From Anaerolineales bacterium UBA5195 (lineage in GTDB: Bacteria; Chloroflexota; Anaerolineae; Anaerolineales; Villigracilaceae): a DNA stretch of 64,000 nt. Location of the stretch: contig DHVZ01000095.1 in assembly GCA_002412925.1 (NCBI GenBank), positions 1 to 64,000 of the forward strand, written 5' to 3'. Position 1 is the stretch's first letter. Each line of letters begins with the position of its first letter. The notes beneath the pieces are model-generated. The model searched no databases and was not told where the DNA came from. It was given only the letters and a program-made list of their open reading frames with translations. Of the stretch, positions 9,081 to 15,903 are shown piece after piece. Made by a program: the position numbers and the translations under genes.

Positions 9081-9611
9081 TCAAAACTCCTCGTAGCTGC
9101 CGCCGGAGACGCGCTCTTCGTACAGGCTTTCCAGGTGCGCGTCTTCAGCTGTTTCCGGCTGCTGAAGTTCGGCAGCCATGGCTGCCTTTTGGAGGTCGGC
9201 CAGGAAAATCCCGGCTTTGGCCCGGCTGTTGAAGTCGCCCAGGCATTCCAGCCCGCCGGTCACCAGGTGGCCGTAGACCGACCAGAGCGAGGCGTCATTG
9301 TCATCGCACTGCTCCAGGATGGCAACACCCTGCTCATCTTGACCGACTGTCAGACAGCCATGCACTTCAAAGGCCTCGAAGCGCAGGTCGCTGGCAAGCT
9401 GGGCAACCAGGATCTGGTAGGCCGAGGCCTGGGTGGGCCCGTATGGCACGGCGTACTCCCAACCCACCGGAAGATCGTAGAGACCTTCGATGACCTTGAC
9501 ACACTCCACATCGCCATGATTGGCCGCGTTGCAGGCCAGCTGCTGCGCTTCGGCTTCGGTAGCCGCCAGAACCAAGCGGGTGATACGGACCAGGTACAAT
9601 TTCTTGCTCAT
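9081..9611 (-). CDS. Hypothetical protein, mobile-element accessory
   Basis: 176 residues starting MSKKLYLVRITRLVLAAT; GAGGAG lies 8 nt upstream, and longer starts lack a site. The first about 45 residues look like a small beta-alpha domain (YLVRITRLVLAATEAEAQQL), and the C terminus is acidic. The family is unknown. It comes directly after a hairpin with a U-rich tail (9641-9670), so it may have its own promoter or be attenuated relative to the genes upstream. Confidence 0.6.
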   Translation of the reverse strand: MSKKLYLVRITRLVLAATEAEAQQLACNAANHGDVECVKVIEGLYDLPVGWEYAVPYGPTQASAYQILVAQLASDLRFEAFEVHGCLTVGQDEQGVAILEQCDDNDASLWSVYGHLVTGGLECLGDFNSRAKAGIFLADLQKAAMAAELQQPETAEDAHLESLYEERVSGGSYEEF

Positions 9612-9640
9612 GCTATGTCTCCTCGTGGAATGGAAAAGAA

Positions 9641-9670
9641 AACAGGGAGAGACTTGCATCTCGCCCTGTT
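9641..9670 (-). terminator. Rho-independent terminator or attenuator
   Basis: Arms AACAGGGCGAGA and TCTCTCCCTGTT (one mismatch, 6-nt loop) on the minus strand are followed by TTTTCTTTTCC. It separates the two small genes upstream (9696-10119) from 9081-9611. Confidence 0.65.
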
Positions 9671-9695
9671 ATTCGAATGTGCCGGGTGACACGGA

Positions 9696-9899
9696 TTACA
9701 CTTCGCGCACCCACTCTGCATCGATGACTTCATCGTCGCTCATGATCGGGACAAGCGCCCTGGCCGGGTGAAAGCAGCGCCAGGCAAAACCGATCAGCCT
9801 GCCAACGATGCCAACCAGCAGCAGCAGGAGCACCAGGCTCCAGACCCCAATCACGATGGATTGGATCGTGGCGCGGAAGACGATCTGAAAGATGTCCAT
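9696..9899 (-). CDS. Small single-pass membrane protein, 67 aa
   Basis: Starts MDIFQIVFRATIQ; AGGAAGG lies upstream. One strong transmembrane segment (about residues 10-35, SIVIGVWSLVLLLLLVGIVG) is followed by a basic/aromatic flank and an acidic tail (SDDEVIDAEWVREV). The family is unknown. It begins 1 bp after the previous stop codon, so the two are coupled. Confidence 0.6.
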   Translation of the reverse strand: MDIFQIVFRATIQSIVIGVWSLVLLLLLVGIVGRLIGFAWRCFHPARALVPIMSDDEVIDAEWVREV

Positions 9900-9900
9900 C

Positions 9901-10119
9901 TCAGCCTTCCTGACTGGTGTAGAGGTGCAGGTCGCAACGGTTCTCGCAATAGAGCACCGGGACAAAGTAGCCGCCGGTTGTCCGCAGATCCGGTGTTCCC
10001 ATCCGCAAGCTTGTCCCGCACTCGGGGCAGCGCGTTTCGAGAACCAGACAGTCTTCTTCCGAGACAACCAGGCTGCCATCTGGAGCCAGGTCAATGAAAA
10101 GGGTATCTGTAACAGCCAT
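9901..10119 (-). CDS. Small zinc-ribbon-like protein, 72 aa
   Basis: Starts MAVTDTLFIDLAPDG, with AAGGAGAATCAG before ATG. A CPEC motif and a later CENRC pair (C-x2-C and C-x3-C) suggest one bound zinc. It is the first gene after a 240-bp gap and so probably the first of its transcript. The role is unknown; it could be a small regulator or a binding module of the element. Confidence 0.55.
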   Translation of the reverse strand: MAVTDTLFIDLAPDGSLVVSEEDCLVLETRCPECGTSLRMGTPDLRTTGGYFVPVLYCENRCDLHLYTSQEG

Positions 10120-10201
10120 CTGATTCTCCTTGTGGGTAATGCTATTCAGTTGTCTAAGGTGCAGGGCCAACGTCAGGAATAGGAAAAGCGTTCGTGAAGG
10201 G

Positions 10202-10219
10202 GTTTATCTTTCGATAAAC
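10202..10219. promoter_or_regulatory. Perfect inverted repeat upstream of small-gene operon
   Basis: GTTTATC-TTTC-GATAAAC lies about 85 bp upstream of the 10119 start, in the 10120-10360 gap. The same gap holds three copies of GCCAACGT (about 10168, 10239, 10260). This is a candidate operator or promoter region. No convincing gene lies in the gap. Confidence 0.3.
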
Positions 10220-10321
10220 TCTACGTGGGGTGGAACAGCCAACGTGAGGGAAGTACCAGCCAACGTGTTCAGATGCAGTACAAACCAGCTCAGAGAGATT
10301 CGGAGCAGGTTGGTAAATTGA

Positions 10322-10347
10322 TCCCGTCGATTGTTCAATCAACGGGA
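10322..10347 (-). terminator. Hairpin after the 10361-11044 stop
   Basis: 12-bp arms TCCCGTTGATTG and CAATCGACGGGA (minus strand) with one mismatch and a 2-nt loop start 13 bp after the stop codon. The downstream U-tract is poor, so this is a candidate terminator only. Confidence 0.4.
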
Positions 10348-10360
10348 CGGATTTACCGGC

Positions 10361-11044
10361 CTACCTGCCGCCCCGGTCGCGAAGCAGGATCAACATCTCC
10401 TCGTAAGACGTGAGTGGGTTGATCAGCGAGACCGGGTTCAGGAACAGCTTCTGCACGAGCAGCGAGAAATAACCGAGCGGGATCACTAGCCACAGGCCCC
10501 AGGTGATGATCGTGGTGACGTTGCCGCGCGTATTGGCGACCACGTTGGCCGCGCCTTGAGCCGTGCCAACCAGCGCCGCCCATTGATCCGGCGAGACCTG
10601 GCTGGCCATGCCTAGGTACAAGCGGCTGCCGATCACGGCCAGCGCGTAGACTGCGATCCCGGATTTCACGAAGTGCAGCAGGTTGAAACGCTGGGCCGGG
10701 GAGATCAGCACGGCCAGGAGACCCGTCAGCCACATGGCGGCCCCGATCCAGGGCACCGGCGCGCCCATGCCCCACTGCGCGCCCAGCCAGAGTGTGATCA
10801 CCAGGCCGGTCAGGATTTGCGCGGTGTGGGCCACCGGCAGGGTTTCTCCCCTCCCCTGGCGCAGCGGGCGCGCCCCGGCCAATTGCTGGACGACCGTATC
10901 CACCACCAACGCCAGGGTGGCCGCCGAACCCAGGGACACAAGCGCCGCCAGTGAACCCAGCAGCGTGTACAGCAGCCAGAGCAGGCCGTTGGCCGCGTAG
11001 ATGGGCAGATCCAGCAGGAACAGGTTGATCTGGTCGAAGTTCAT
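10361..11044 (-). CDS. Polytopic membrane protein of the transfer operon
   Basis: 227 residues with about five or six hydrophobic helices (for example IYAANGLLWLLYTLLGSLAA, ITWGLWLVIPLGYFSLLVQ). No motif is recognised. Position and topology, downstream of a secreted protein and a membrane-anchored protein in a unit with a VirB4-like gene elsewhere, make a VirB6/TrbL-like channel role possible, but the sequence itself does not show it. It follows the previous gene by 3 bp. Confidence 0.6.
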   Translation of the reverse strand: MNFDQINLFLLDLPIYAANGLLWLLYTLLGSLAALVSLGSAATLALVVDTVVQQLAGARPLRQGRGETLPVAHTAQILTGLVITLWLGAQWGMGAPVPWIGAAMWLTGLLAVLISPAQRFNLLHFVKSGIAVYALAVIGSRLYLGMASQVSPDQWAALVGTAQGAANVVANTRGNVTTIITWGLWLVIPLGYFSLLVQKLFLNPVSLINPLTSYEEMLILLRDRGGR

Positions 11045-11047
11045 CGG

Positions 11048-12445
11048 CTACGGCAGGGGCATGCCGCTGGTCGAGGCCTCGATCAGGGTCGGCAGGATGA
11101 CCCAGGTCCGCAGCTTGCCGCTGCCGCCCAGGACGCGCGGTTTCGTGATCATCCGGCCGTTGAAGAACGTGCCCGCGGTGTTGACTTGAACGTGCAGGTC
11201 GAAATAGCCGGGGTCCGCAACCGGGATTTTGGAAGCCAGCAAGTTGAAGGAACACGAGCTGCCACCGCAGCCGACCACCGGGCTGCCATAGCGTTTCAGA
11301 TCGAACGATCCCTGGTGAACATAAGCGCCATACCAGGTCGCCCCCAGGTCGTGGATGATCCAATCGCGGCTGGAGTCGGTCAGGTTAGCCGTCGCCCGCG
11401 CGTTGATGATCCGTTCGGGCAGGGATTCGCGGTGCGCCCGGCAGCCCTTGAAAACCTTCACGTTCTTGCAGATCTCAGCCCCGCCGTTGGGGTTGTGGCG
11501 GCAGGCAAGCTCGTTTTCGTAGATGGGTTCATGCCAGGTAAAGATCACATTCGGGATGTTCACCGTTGCCTGGACATCCGCGCCGCGTTGCTCGGGGTCT
11601 TGACCGACCACCAGCGGGAAATTCGGACCGGTCTTCTCAATTGTGGAAGTCGGCGCAGCCTGCGAAATCGAGGGGCCGGGGCAGGTAGGCGGCGCTGTGG
11701 GTAGGGGCGCTGGATCCACTCCGGGAGGCAGTGCGGCAGGCAGGGGCGGCAGGCCGCAGGCGGTCGGGCTGCTCTGGCAGAGCTGCGTTGGGCAGCCGCC
11801 GGGCGCGTTTACACAGGAGTCGTACAGCAAGGCGACCAGGTACAGGTTGCCTTGCTGGGCAGATGAGTTCATCAGCTGCTCAAAGATGTGCCACGTGTCC
11901 GACTTAAATCCACCAAGAAACGACCAGGCGTCGCCGTTCCCATTGATGATCGCATCCGCAAAGTGGTTGGCATCCACGTAACTCAGGGCCGCGCCGCCCA
12001 CCTGCTGGACGATATTACTGATCAGCTGCTGGGGGCTGACATTTCCACCCAGGACGGAACCGAAGGCTTGCAGCGCCGCTCCGGCCCCCAGCGCTACTTC
12101 ACTGTTTGCATTGGCCAGCCCGGAGGTTTGCGGGTTCATCGCCATGAAGAGCAGCGTGGAGGCGCTGGGCGTCAGCGCGGTTGAGCCATCCGGGGCGGTG
12201 TAGACGTTGTAGGTGGCCTGCATCTCAACCCCCCACTGACCCAGGATGTTGAGGCTTGGCATCCAATCCGCGGGCATCGAGACTTCGTTCTGGGTCACGC
12301 CTGGCAGCAGCACACCATCGGTATCGAAAAAGTCACCCCAGCCGGTGGCGCCGGGCGTTCCCTCCTGGGCTTGCGCTGGTGTGATCAGCGTCAAGGCCGC
12401 CAGGATGAGGATACAGAGCGAGAAAATCTTAGTGTGCATGGACAT
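11048..12445 (-). CDS. Secreted protein with signal peptide, Pro-rich middle and Cys pairs
   Basis: 465 residues. A clear Sec signal peptide (MHTKIFSLCILILAALTLIT with an AQA cleavage site) starts the protein. The N-terminal 200 residues are Ala/Gly/Gln-rich; then come Cys-containing loops (CVNAPGGCPTQLC), a Pro-rich stretch (LPPLPAALPPGVDPAPLP) and a beta-rich C-terminal half with more Cys (CRHNPNGGAEICKNV, VVGCGGSSCSF). It probably acts outside the membrane as part of the transfer apparatus or as an adhesin. The family is unknown. Its ATG shares one base with the upstream stop (TAATG), so the two are translated together. Confidence 0.65.
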   Translation of the reverse strand: MSMHTKIFSLCILILAALTLITPAQAQEGTPGATGWGDFFDTDGVLLPGVTQNEVSMPADWMPSLNILGQWGVEMQATYNVYTAPDGSTALTPSASTLLFMAMNPQTSGLANANSEVALGAGAALQAFGSVLGGNVSPQQLISNIVQQVGGAALSYVDANHFADAIINGNGDAWSFLGGFKSDTWHIFEQLMNSSAQQGNLYLVALLYDSCVNAPGGCPTQLCQSSPTACGLPPLPAALPPGVDPAPLPTAPPTCPGPSISQAAPTSTIEKTGPNFPLVVGQDPEQRGADVQATVNIPNVIFTWHEPIYENELACRHNPNGGAEICKNVKVFKGCRAHRESLPERIINARATANLTDSSRDWIIHDLGATWYGAYVHQGSFDLKRYGSPVVGCGGSSCSFNLLASKIPVADPGYFDLHVQVNTAGTFFNGRMITKPRVLGGSGKLRTWVILPTLIEASTSGMPLP

Positions 12446-12975
12446 TAGTCTGGCTCCTGATCGAAGCCGATCCGTTCGAGCTGCCAGCCTGCACCGGGAG
12501 TCTCTGAAACAAACACCTTTGCTGCCCCAGCGCTGGTCTCGCCGGTGTCCAGGTTCGTGCAGTTGGAAGTCACCTTCCAGGCTTGCGCCGCCGAAGCGTT
12601 TTCCTGGGTCAAAGCCTGTGCCAGTTTGGCGGAAGTGACTTTGCAGGCCAGGCGCAGGCCGAGCTTCTCGATCGACGGCCAGAGCATCGGGGCATAGACT
12701 TTTTTAGTCATCTGGCAGCCATTCGGCGTGGAAATCTCGCAGACATTTTCTGTCCAGGCTTCCCGGCCCAATTTGGCATCCACGGAAAAGAAGACTTCCG
12801 CGCCTGAACGGGCCGCGGCTTCTGCCGTCTGGCCAACCGGCGTGGGTCCGGCGAACAGGGGCAGATTGGCAATCTGCGGCCCGAGCGAGAACCCGGTCAG
12901 GGCCAGGCCCAGGAACAACAGCAGCCCGATGACGATCTGACGCGGGGTGATGACGATCTCTTTGTTCAATTTCAT
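12445..12975 (-). CDS. Membrane-anchored protein (possible VirB8-type component)
   Basis: 176 residues starting MKLNKEIVITPRQIVIGLL; AAAGGAGAAGTGT precedes the ATG. It has one N-terminal transmembrane segment (IVIGLLLFLGLALTGFSLG) followed by an extracellular domain with four Cys. Topology and position resemble VirB8/TrbF-like parts of type IV secretion systems. That is inference only; no family motif is visible. Confidence 0.55.
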   Translation of the reverse strand: MKLNKEIVITPRQIVIGLLLFLGLALTGFSLGPQIANLPLFAGPTPVGQTAEAAARSGAEVFFSVDAKLGREAWTENVCEISTPNGCQMTKKVYAPMLWPSIEKLGLRLACKVTSAKLAQALTQENASAAQAWKVTSNCTNLDTGETSAGAAKVFVSETPGAGWQLERIGFDQEPD

Positions 12976-13021
12976 ACACTTCTCCTTTGTGGCTGGGTAC
13001 CCCAGAAGCATCTGGGGATTA

Positions 13022-13088
13022 ATGCAAAAAGCGACCACCTGCGCAGGAGGTCTTTGAAACCCAAAGACACTGCGGTAGGTGGTCGCTT
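13022..13088 (-). terminator. Long nested-hairpin terminator
   Basis: 12-bp outer arms (13029-13040 and 13077-13088) enclose a second hairpin (GTCTTTG-GGTTT-CAAAGAC), followed on the minus strand by TTTTTGCATT. It ends transcripts coming from the DGR side before the 12975 gene. Confidence 0.65.
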
Positions 13089-13210
13089 CTGGATTAATAG
13101 GGAAGGGTGGCGACCGTTCGGCCATCGTTATTCAGTTATAGGCGGCGATATTATCACACTTTCGAAACCGTGAAGGGCGAGTTTGGGTTTAAAAGAAAAA
13201 CGAATCTGGA

Positions 13211-13255
13211 TAAAAATAGCAGGCGCTTGGACGAGGGGGGCGTCCAAACGCCTGC
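13211..13255 (-). terminator. Rho-independent terminator after 13301-13828
   Basis: 15-nt arms (13219-13233 and 13241-13255, one mismatch) with a C-rich loop are followed on the minus strand by TATTTTTATCC. It sits 46 bp downstream of the stop codon. Confidence 0.7.
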
Positions 13256-13300
13256 GCCTCGATCTTATCATAAAACACCCGGACATTTTCCTGTTTCAGC

Positions 13301-13828
13301 CTACGGATTGCCAGTCTGCGAGTGAGCCGCTGGGCTGAGCGGCCGCACGCGGCAATTTCCACCAGGTAGATAAGTATCAGACCATATTCCGTACTCGAAC
13401 TGCCACCAGTAGGCTTTCGGCAGATTCCACCACGGGCCAGTCAGCAGGTCGTTTGGGGGCGGATCGCCATTCAGGTATTCAACATACTGCGCAAAGGCCG
13501 GGGTGCCTACAATAGCTCGATAGTGATTCACCTGAAAGGGGACAGAGATGAAACCAACAATTGGTTCGACGATTCCGTAAACCAGAACACACGACCGATT
13601 GTTCCCTGCCGCTACAGATTTATCATCTGCCTTCTCCCAGACCGTATGCGTATACCGCATGTATTCCCGCAGCGTGATACCTGGAGCCAGCCGCTGGGCT
13701 TCGGCCACCTGCATCGGTTCCCCGGACTTGATGTAAAAGTACCCGGCCAATGCAGCCACACCCACCGCCAGCGCCAACAGCGCCAGCCCAATCAGTTTCC
13801 CGATCAAGGTAAACAGTTTTCCAACCAT
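13301..13828 (-). CDS. Membrane-anchored protein next to the DGR template
   Basis: 175 residues with AGAGGAGAATTGAG before ATG. It has one N-terminal transmembrane segment (about residues 10-31, LIGLALLALAVGVAALAGYF). The remainder is exported-type sequence with several Trp (GPWWNLPKAYWWQFEYGIW), a conserved-looking YTHTVWEKADD and two Cys. I do not recognise the family. It follows the template repeat by about 390 bp on the same strand and ends in a strong terminator, so it could be transcribed with the DGR or from its own promoter. Confidence 0.6.
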   Translation of the reverse strand: MVGKLFTLIGKLIGLALLALAVGVAALAGYFYIKSGEPMQVAEAQRLAPGITLREYMRYTHTVWEKADDKSVAAGNNRSCVLVYGIVEPIVGFISVPFQVNHYRAIVGTPAFAQYVEYLNGDPPPNDLLTGPWWNLPKAYWWQFEYGIWSDTYLPGGNCRVRPLSPAAHSQTGNP

Positions 13829-14215
13829 CTCAATTCTCCTCTATGGCTTGCCTGCGCCGTGTCCAGGCGGCGGTGACGAACTCCCGGTTATCTGAAAACA
13901 ATTCGGTTGACTTGTACACCCACCAGGGGCAAAGTGTCAAACATTTTGGGAAGATTGGGTTCAGAAAAACAGCCGAAGCCAGTAAAAAACTTCCCCGCCC
14001 GGACGGTCACTCTGACGAGCTACTGGAACAGGTGGGGATTTTGTGTGTTTGGTTGGCCGCGAGACTTCACGGCCCAACCGGGCGCAAGGTCAGCCAATTG
14101 TGCCTCGATGCTGAACCGCACACCATCCCGACCCTTGCACCGCCCGCAAGGGCAGGTGTATCCTTCGGGAGGCTCAGGCATACTGCTGGCAAAAACACAT
14201 GAAAGACACCTTTGT
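13829..14215 (-). other. Gap between template repeat and 13301-13828
   Basis: I see no gene here. On the minus strand a TTGACA at about 13942-13937, followed 18 bp later by TACAAG, is a weak promoter candidate for the 13828 gene. At 14117-14175 lies a short dispersed repeat (CCTTGCACCGCCCGCAAGGG and neighbours) that also occurs near 35545-35605 in the chromosomal part. Confidence 0.4.
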
Positions 14216-14337
14216 GGAGGGCCAACACCACCACCCGAAAACCGATGTTGTTGTTCCTATTGTTCGGGTTGTTGTTGTTCCTGCCGGAAACGCGCGCGTT
14301 GTCTTCATTGTTGTTCCACGAGCCGCCCCGCAAAGCC
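14216..14337 (-). repeat. TR: DGR template repeat (TR)
   Basis: This 122-bp non-coding template reads, if translated, as RGGSWNNNEDNARVSGR followed by further Asn runs, with 13 Asn codons made almost only of AAC. The coding strand holds 32 adenines. It is identical to both variable repeats at all 90 non-adenine positions. It lies 27 bp downstream of avd on the same strand, so its RNA is probably the 3' part of the RT-avd transcript. Homology with the variable repeats stops exactly after the TCC codon on the 3' side and after GGC on the 5' side. Confidence 0.96.
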
Positions 14338-14364
14338 CTCTGACCTCTGCCCATCAGCAAGCCC

Positions 14365-14700
14365 TCAGGCCTGTTTGATCCATGACCCTAACAGACAGCC
14401 CATTTCTACCTGCAGACGGGCGGCGTGTTCATACTGTCCGACGGTAAACAACCCCAAATCACGCGCAAAGCGCAGCCAGAACCGCAACTGCTCCAGCAAA
14501 ACATCGGCTTTGGCCAACCAGACGCGGCGAGTTTCCCCTTTGCTTTTCCCGGCCCAGACAATACTATCTTGAAATTCCATCCCCTGGCGCTGGATGCGTT
14601 CGCTCAGGGTAAAACGATAGGCGCGCGGGAATTTCTGCACCTGCGGCAGCAGCCAGAGCAAAAAGTCATGTGTGCGGACAAATAAAGGCGATTCGTTCAT
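14365..14700 (-). CDS. avd: DGR accessory variability determinant (Avd)
   Basis: 111 residues starting MNESPLFVRTHDFLLWLLPQ. The size, four predicted helices and the C-terminal signature EHAARLQVEMGCLLGSWIKQ match the bacterial Avd four-helix-bundle family, which forms a pentameric barrel that binds RT and template RNA and is required for mutagenic cDNA synthesis. The start at 14700 overlaps the RT stop (ATGA), so RT and Avd are translationally coupled; a longer start at 14784 would run into RT and has no merit. Gene order RT-avd-TR is one of the known DGR layouts. Confidence 0.92.
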   Translation of the reverse strand: MNESPLFVRTHDFLLWLLPQVQKFPRAYRFTLSERIQRQGMEFQDSIVWAGKSKGETRRVWLAKADVLLEQLRFWLRFARDLGLFTVGQYEHAARLQVEMGCLLGSWIKQA

Positions 14701-15767
14701 GTGAGCCTGACCGCCGGAACGCGAATATTCAACGTGCTGCGCTGCAAACCGTGTGTATCGCCATGCCGGACGTGATTGACCCAACCGAGCAGACTGGCTT
14801 TCAGGTGCGCCTGCTTTTCAAAGGATTCCGCGGCTTCGTCAACCAGATGACGCACTTTTCGCCGGTAGTGGATGACCTTGCGGCGCTTAACCCGGCGATG
14901 ATCGGGGTAAATTCGAAACCCCAAAAACGGGATGCCATCCGCCACGGCGTTAATCCGGGCGCTTTCTTCGTGAAGCGTCAGGCGCAAAGAGGCCATTTTG
15001 ACTTGAATCGCTCCCAGCCAGGCCAAAAGCGTGCGCGGATCATCGGAAAAAAGCAAAAAATCATCGACGTATCTCAGATAGGCCGCACATTTTAGTTCGC
15101 GTTTGACAAATTGGTCAAACGTATTGAGATACACGTTGGCGAGGAACTGGCTGGTCAGATTCCCGATTGGAAGGCCGCGTGGCCGGTTAGCGGCGAACAA
15201 ATCGTCGCCCGGAAAATAAACCAGGCTGTACTCTTCGCTTAAAACACCCTGGCCGCTCTGCAGAATTTGATCGCAGAGCCAGAGCACGCCCGGATCAGCA
15301 ATCCGGTGAGCCAGTTCGGAGCGCAAAATTGTCAGGTCAATGCTTGGAAAAAATTGGCGCACATCACATTGTAAGAAGTAGCGATACCGGCGGGCAAACT
15401 GAGTGGCGCGGTCAAGCGCGCGATGGGTGCCTTTGCCAATCCGATTGGCGTAACTATCATCGATAAAACGCGCTTCCCAGATGGGTTCAATCACCTGGCA
15501 GAGGGCATGGTGTGCCACCCGGTCACGAAACGGGGCCGCGGAAATTAACCGCTTTTTAGGTTCGTGGATGAAAAAGCTGTGATATGCGCCCGGCTGGTAG
15601 GTCTTCCCGCGCAGGTCAGCCTGCAAGGCAAACAGCTCCTCCTCCTGCTGGCGCTCAAAGGCAGCCACGTAAACTTTGCCGCGTTTTCCTTTGCGAGCTT
15701 TGCGGTAGGCCAGCAACAGGTTTTCGAACTCCCAAACCTCGGGATAGAGATGACGATAAGTCTTCAT
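14697..15767 (-). CDS. DGR reverse transcriptase
   Basis: 356 residues; AGGAAGG lies upstream of ATG. RT motifs in order: FRDRVAHHALCQVIEP (80-95), a catalytic Asp in CDVRQFFPSID (134-144), the DGR-specific GLPIGNLTSQFLANVYLN (198-215, where other RTs have QG...SP), YVDD at 233-236, and the thumb-side GIPFLGFRIYPDHRRVKRR. There is no maturase or endonuclease domain. It copies the template RNA with misincorporation at adenines, and the cDNA then replaces the variable repeats. It lies 128 bp downstream of target 1. Confidence 0.96.
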   Translation of the reverse strand: MKTYRHLYPEVWEFENLLLAYRKARKGKRGKVYVAAFERQQEEELFALQADLRGKTYQPGAYHSFFIHEPKKRLISAAPFRDRVAHHALCQVIEPIWEARFIDDSYANRIGKGTHRALDRATQFARRYRYFLQCDVRQFFPSIDLTILRSELAHRIADPGVLWLCDQILQSGQGVLSEEYSLVYFPGDDLFAANRPRGLPIGNLTSQFLANVYLNTFDQFVKRELKCAAYLRYVDDFLLFSDDPRTLLAWLGAIQVKMASLRLTLHEESARINAVADGIPFLGFRIYPDHRRVKRRKVIHYRRKVRHLVDEAAESFEKQAHLKASLLGWVNHVRHGDTHGLQRSTLNIRVPAVRLT

Positions 15768-15792
15768 AGCCTTCCTTTCTGAAAAAATGGAA

Positions 15793-15819
15793 CCCCAAAG
15801 GTTTTTTTCACCTTTGGGG
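15793..15819 (-). terminator. Strong hairpin between target 1 and RT
   Basis: Perfect 10-bp arms CCCCAAAGGT and ACCTTTGGGG with a 7-nt loop. On the minus strand it is followed by TTCCATTTTTTC. It may act as a partial terminator that lowers RT relative to target expression, or protect the target mRNA end. Confidence 0.55.
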
Positions 15820-15823
15820 CCTG

Positions 15824-15903
15824 AAATTTTTAACGCGGCCCGCTACGCGGGGAGCGCAGCAGAACACAGAAAACAGAAGTTCAGAAAACAAGCCCTTAAT
15901 TGG
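15824..15903 (-). repeat. VR1 downstream block with hairpin (copy 1)
   Basis: This 80-bp segment directly 3' of VR1 is nearly identical to the segment 3' of VR2 (18991-19070; about eight differences) but absent beside the template. It contains CCCGC-GTA-GCGGG (15839-15851 on the plus strand), unchanged between copies. Known DGRs need a hairpin or cruciform at this place for retrohoming. The stem here is shorter than described ones, so the role is inferred. Confidence 0.7.

Noticed and set aside
5479..9689. Long plus-strand reading frames (5479-6513, 6847-7944, 8424-9689)
   Set aside because: They are antisense to well-supported minus-strand genes, have no ribosome sites and show biased R/G/P/Q composition typical of shadow frames.
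10154..10342. 62-residue minus-strand frame before the small-gene operon
   Set aside because: No ribosome site. It overlaps the terminator-like hairpin and the candidate operator region.
14067..14360. 97-residue minus-strand reading frame with Asn-rich RGGSWNNN sequence
   Set aside because: It covers the DGR template repeat. It has no ribosome site or upstream domain, and its Asn runs are the adenine-rich template.
14697..15767. RT as a retron, Abi-type or group II intron RT
   Set aside because: The GNLTSQ motif, small size, adjacent Avd and perfect TR/VR pairs point to a DGR. There is no maturase domain or msr/msd-like structure.
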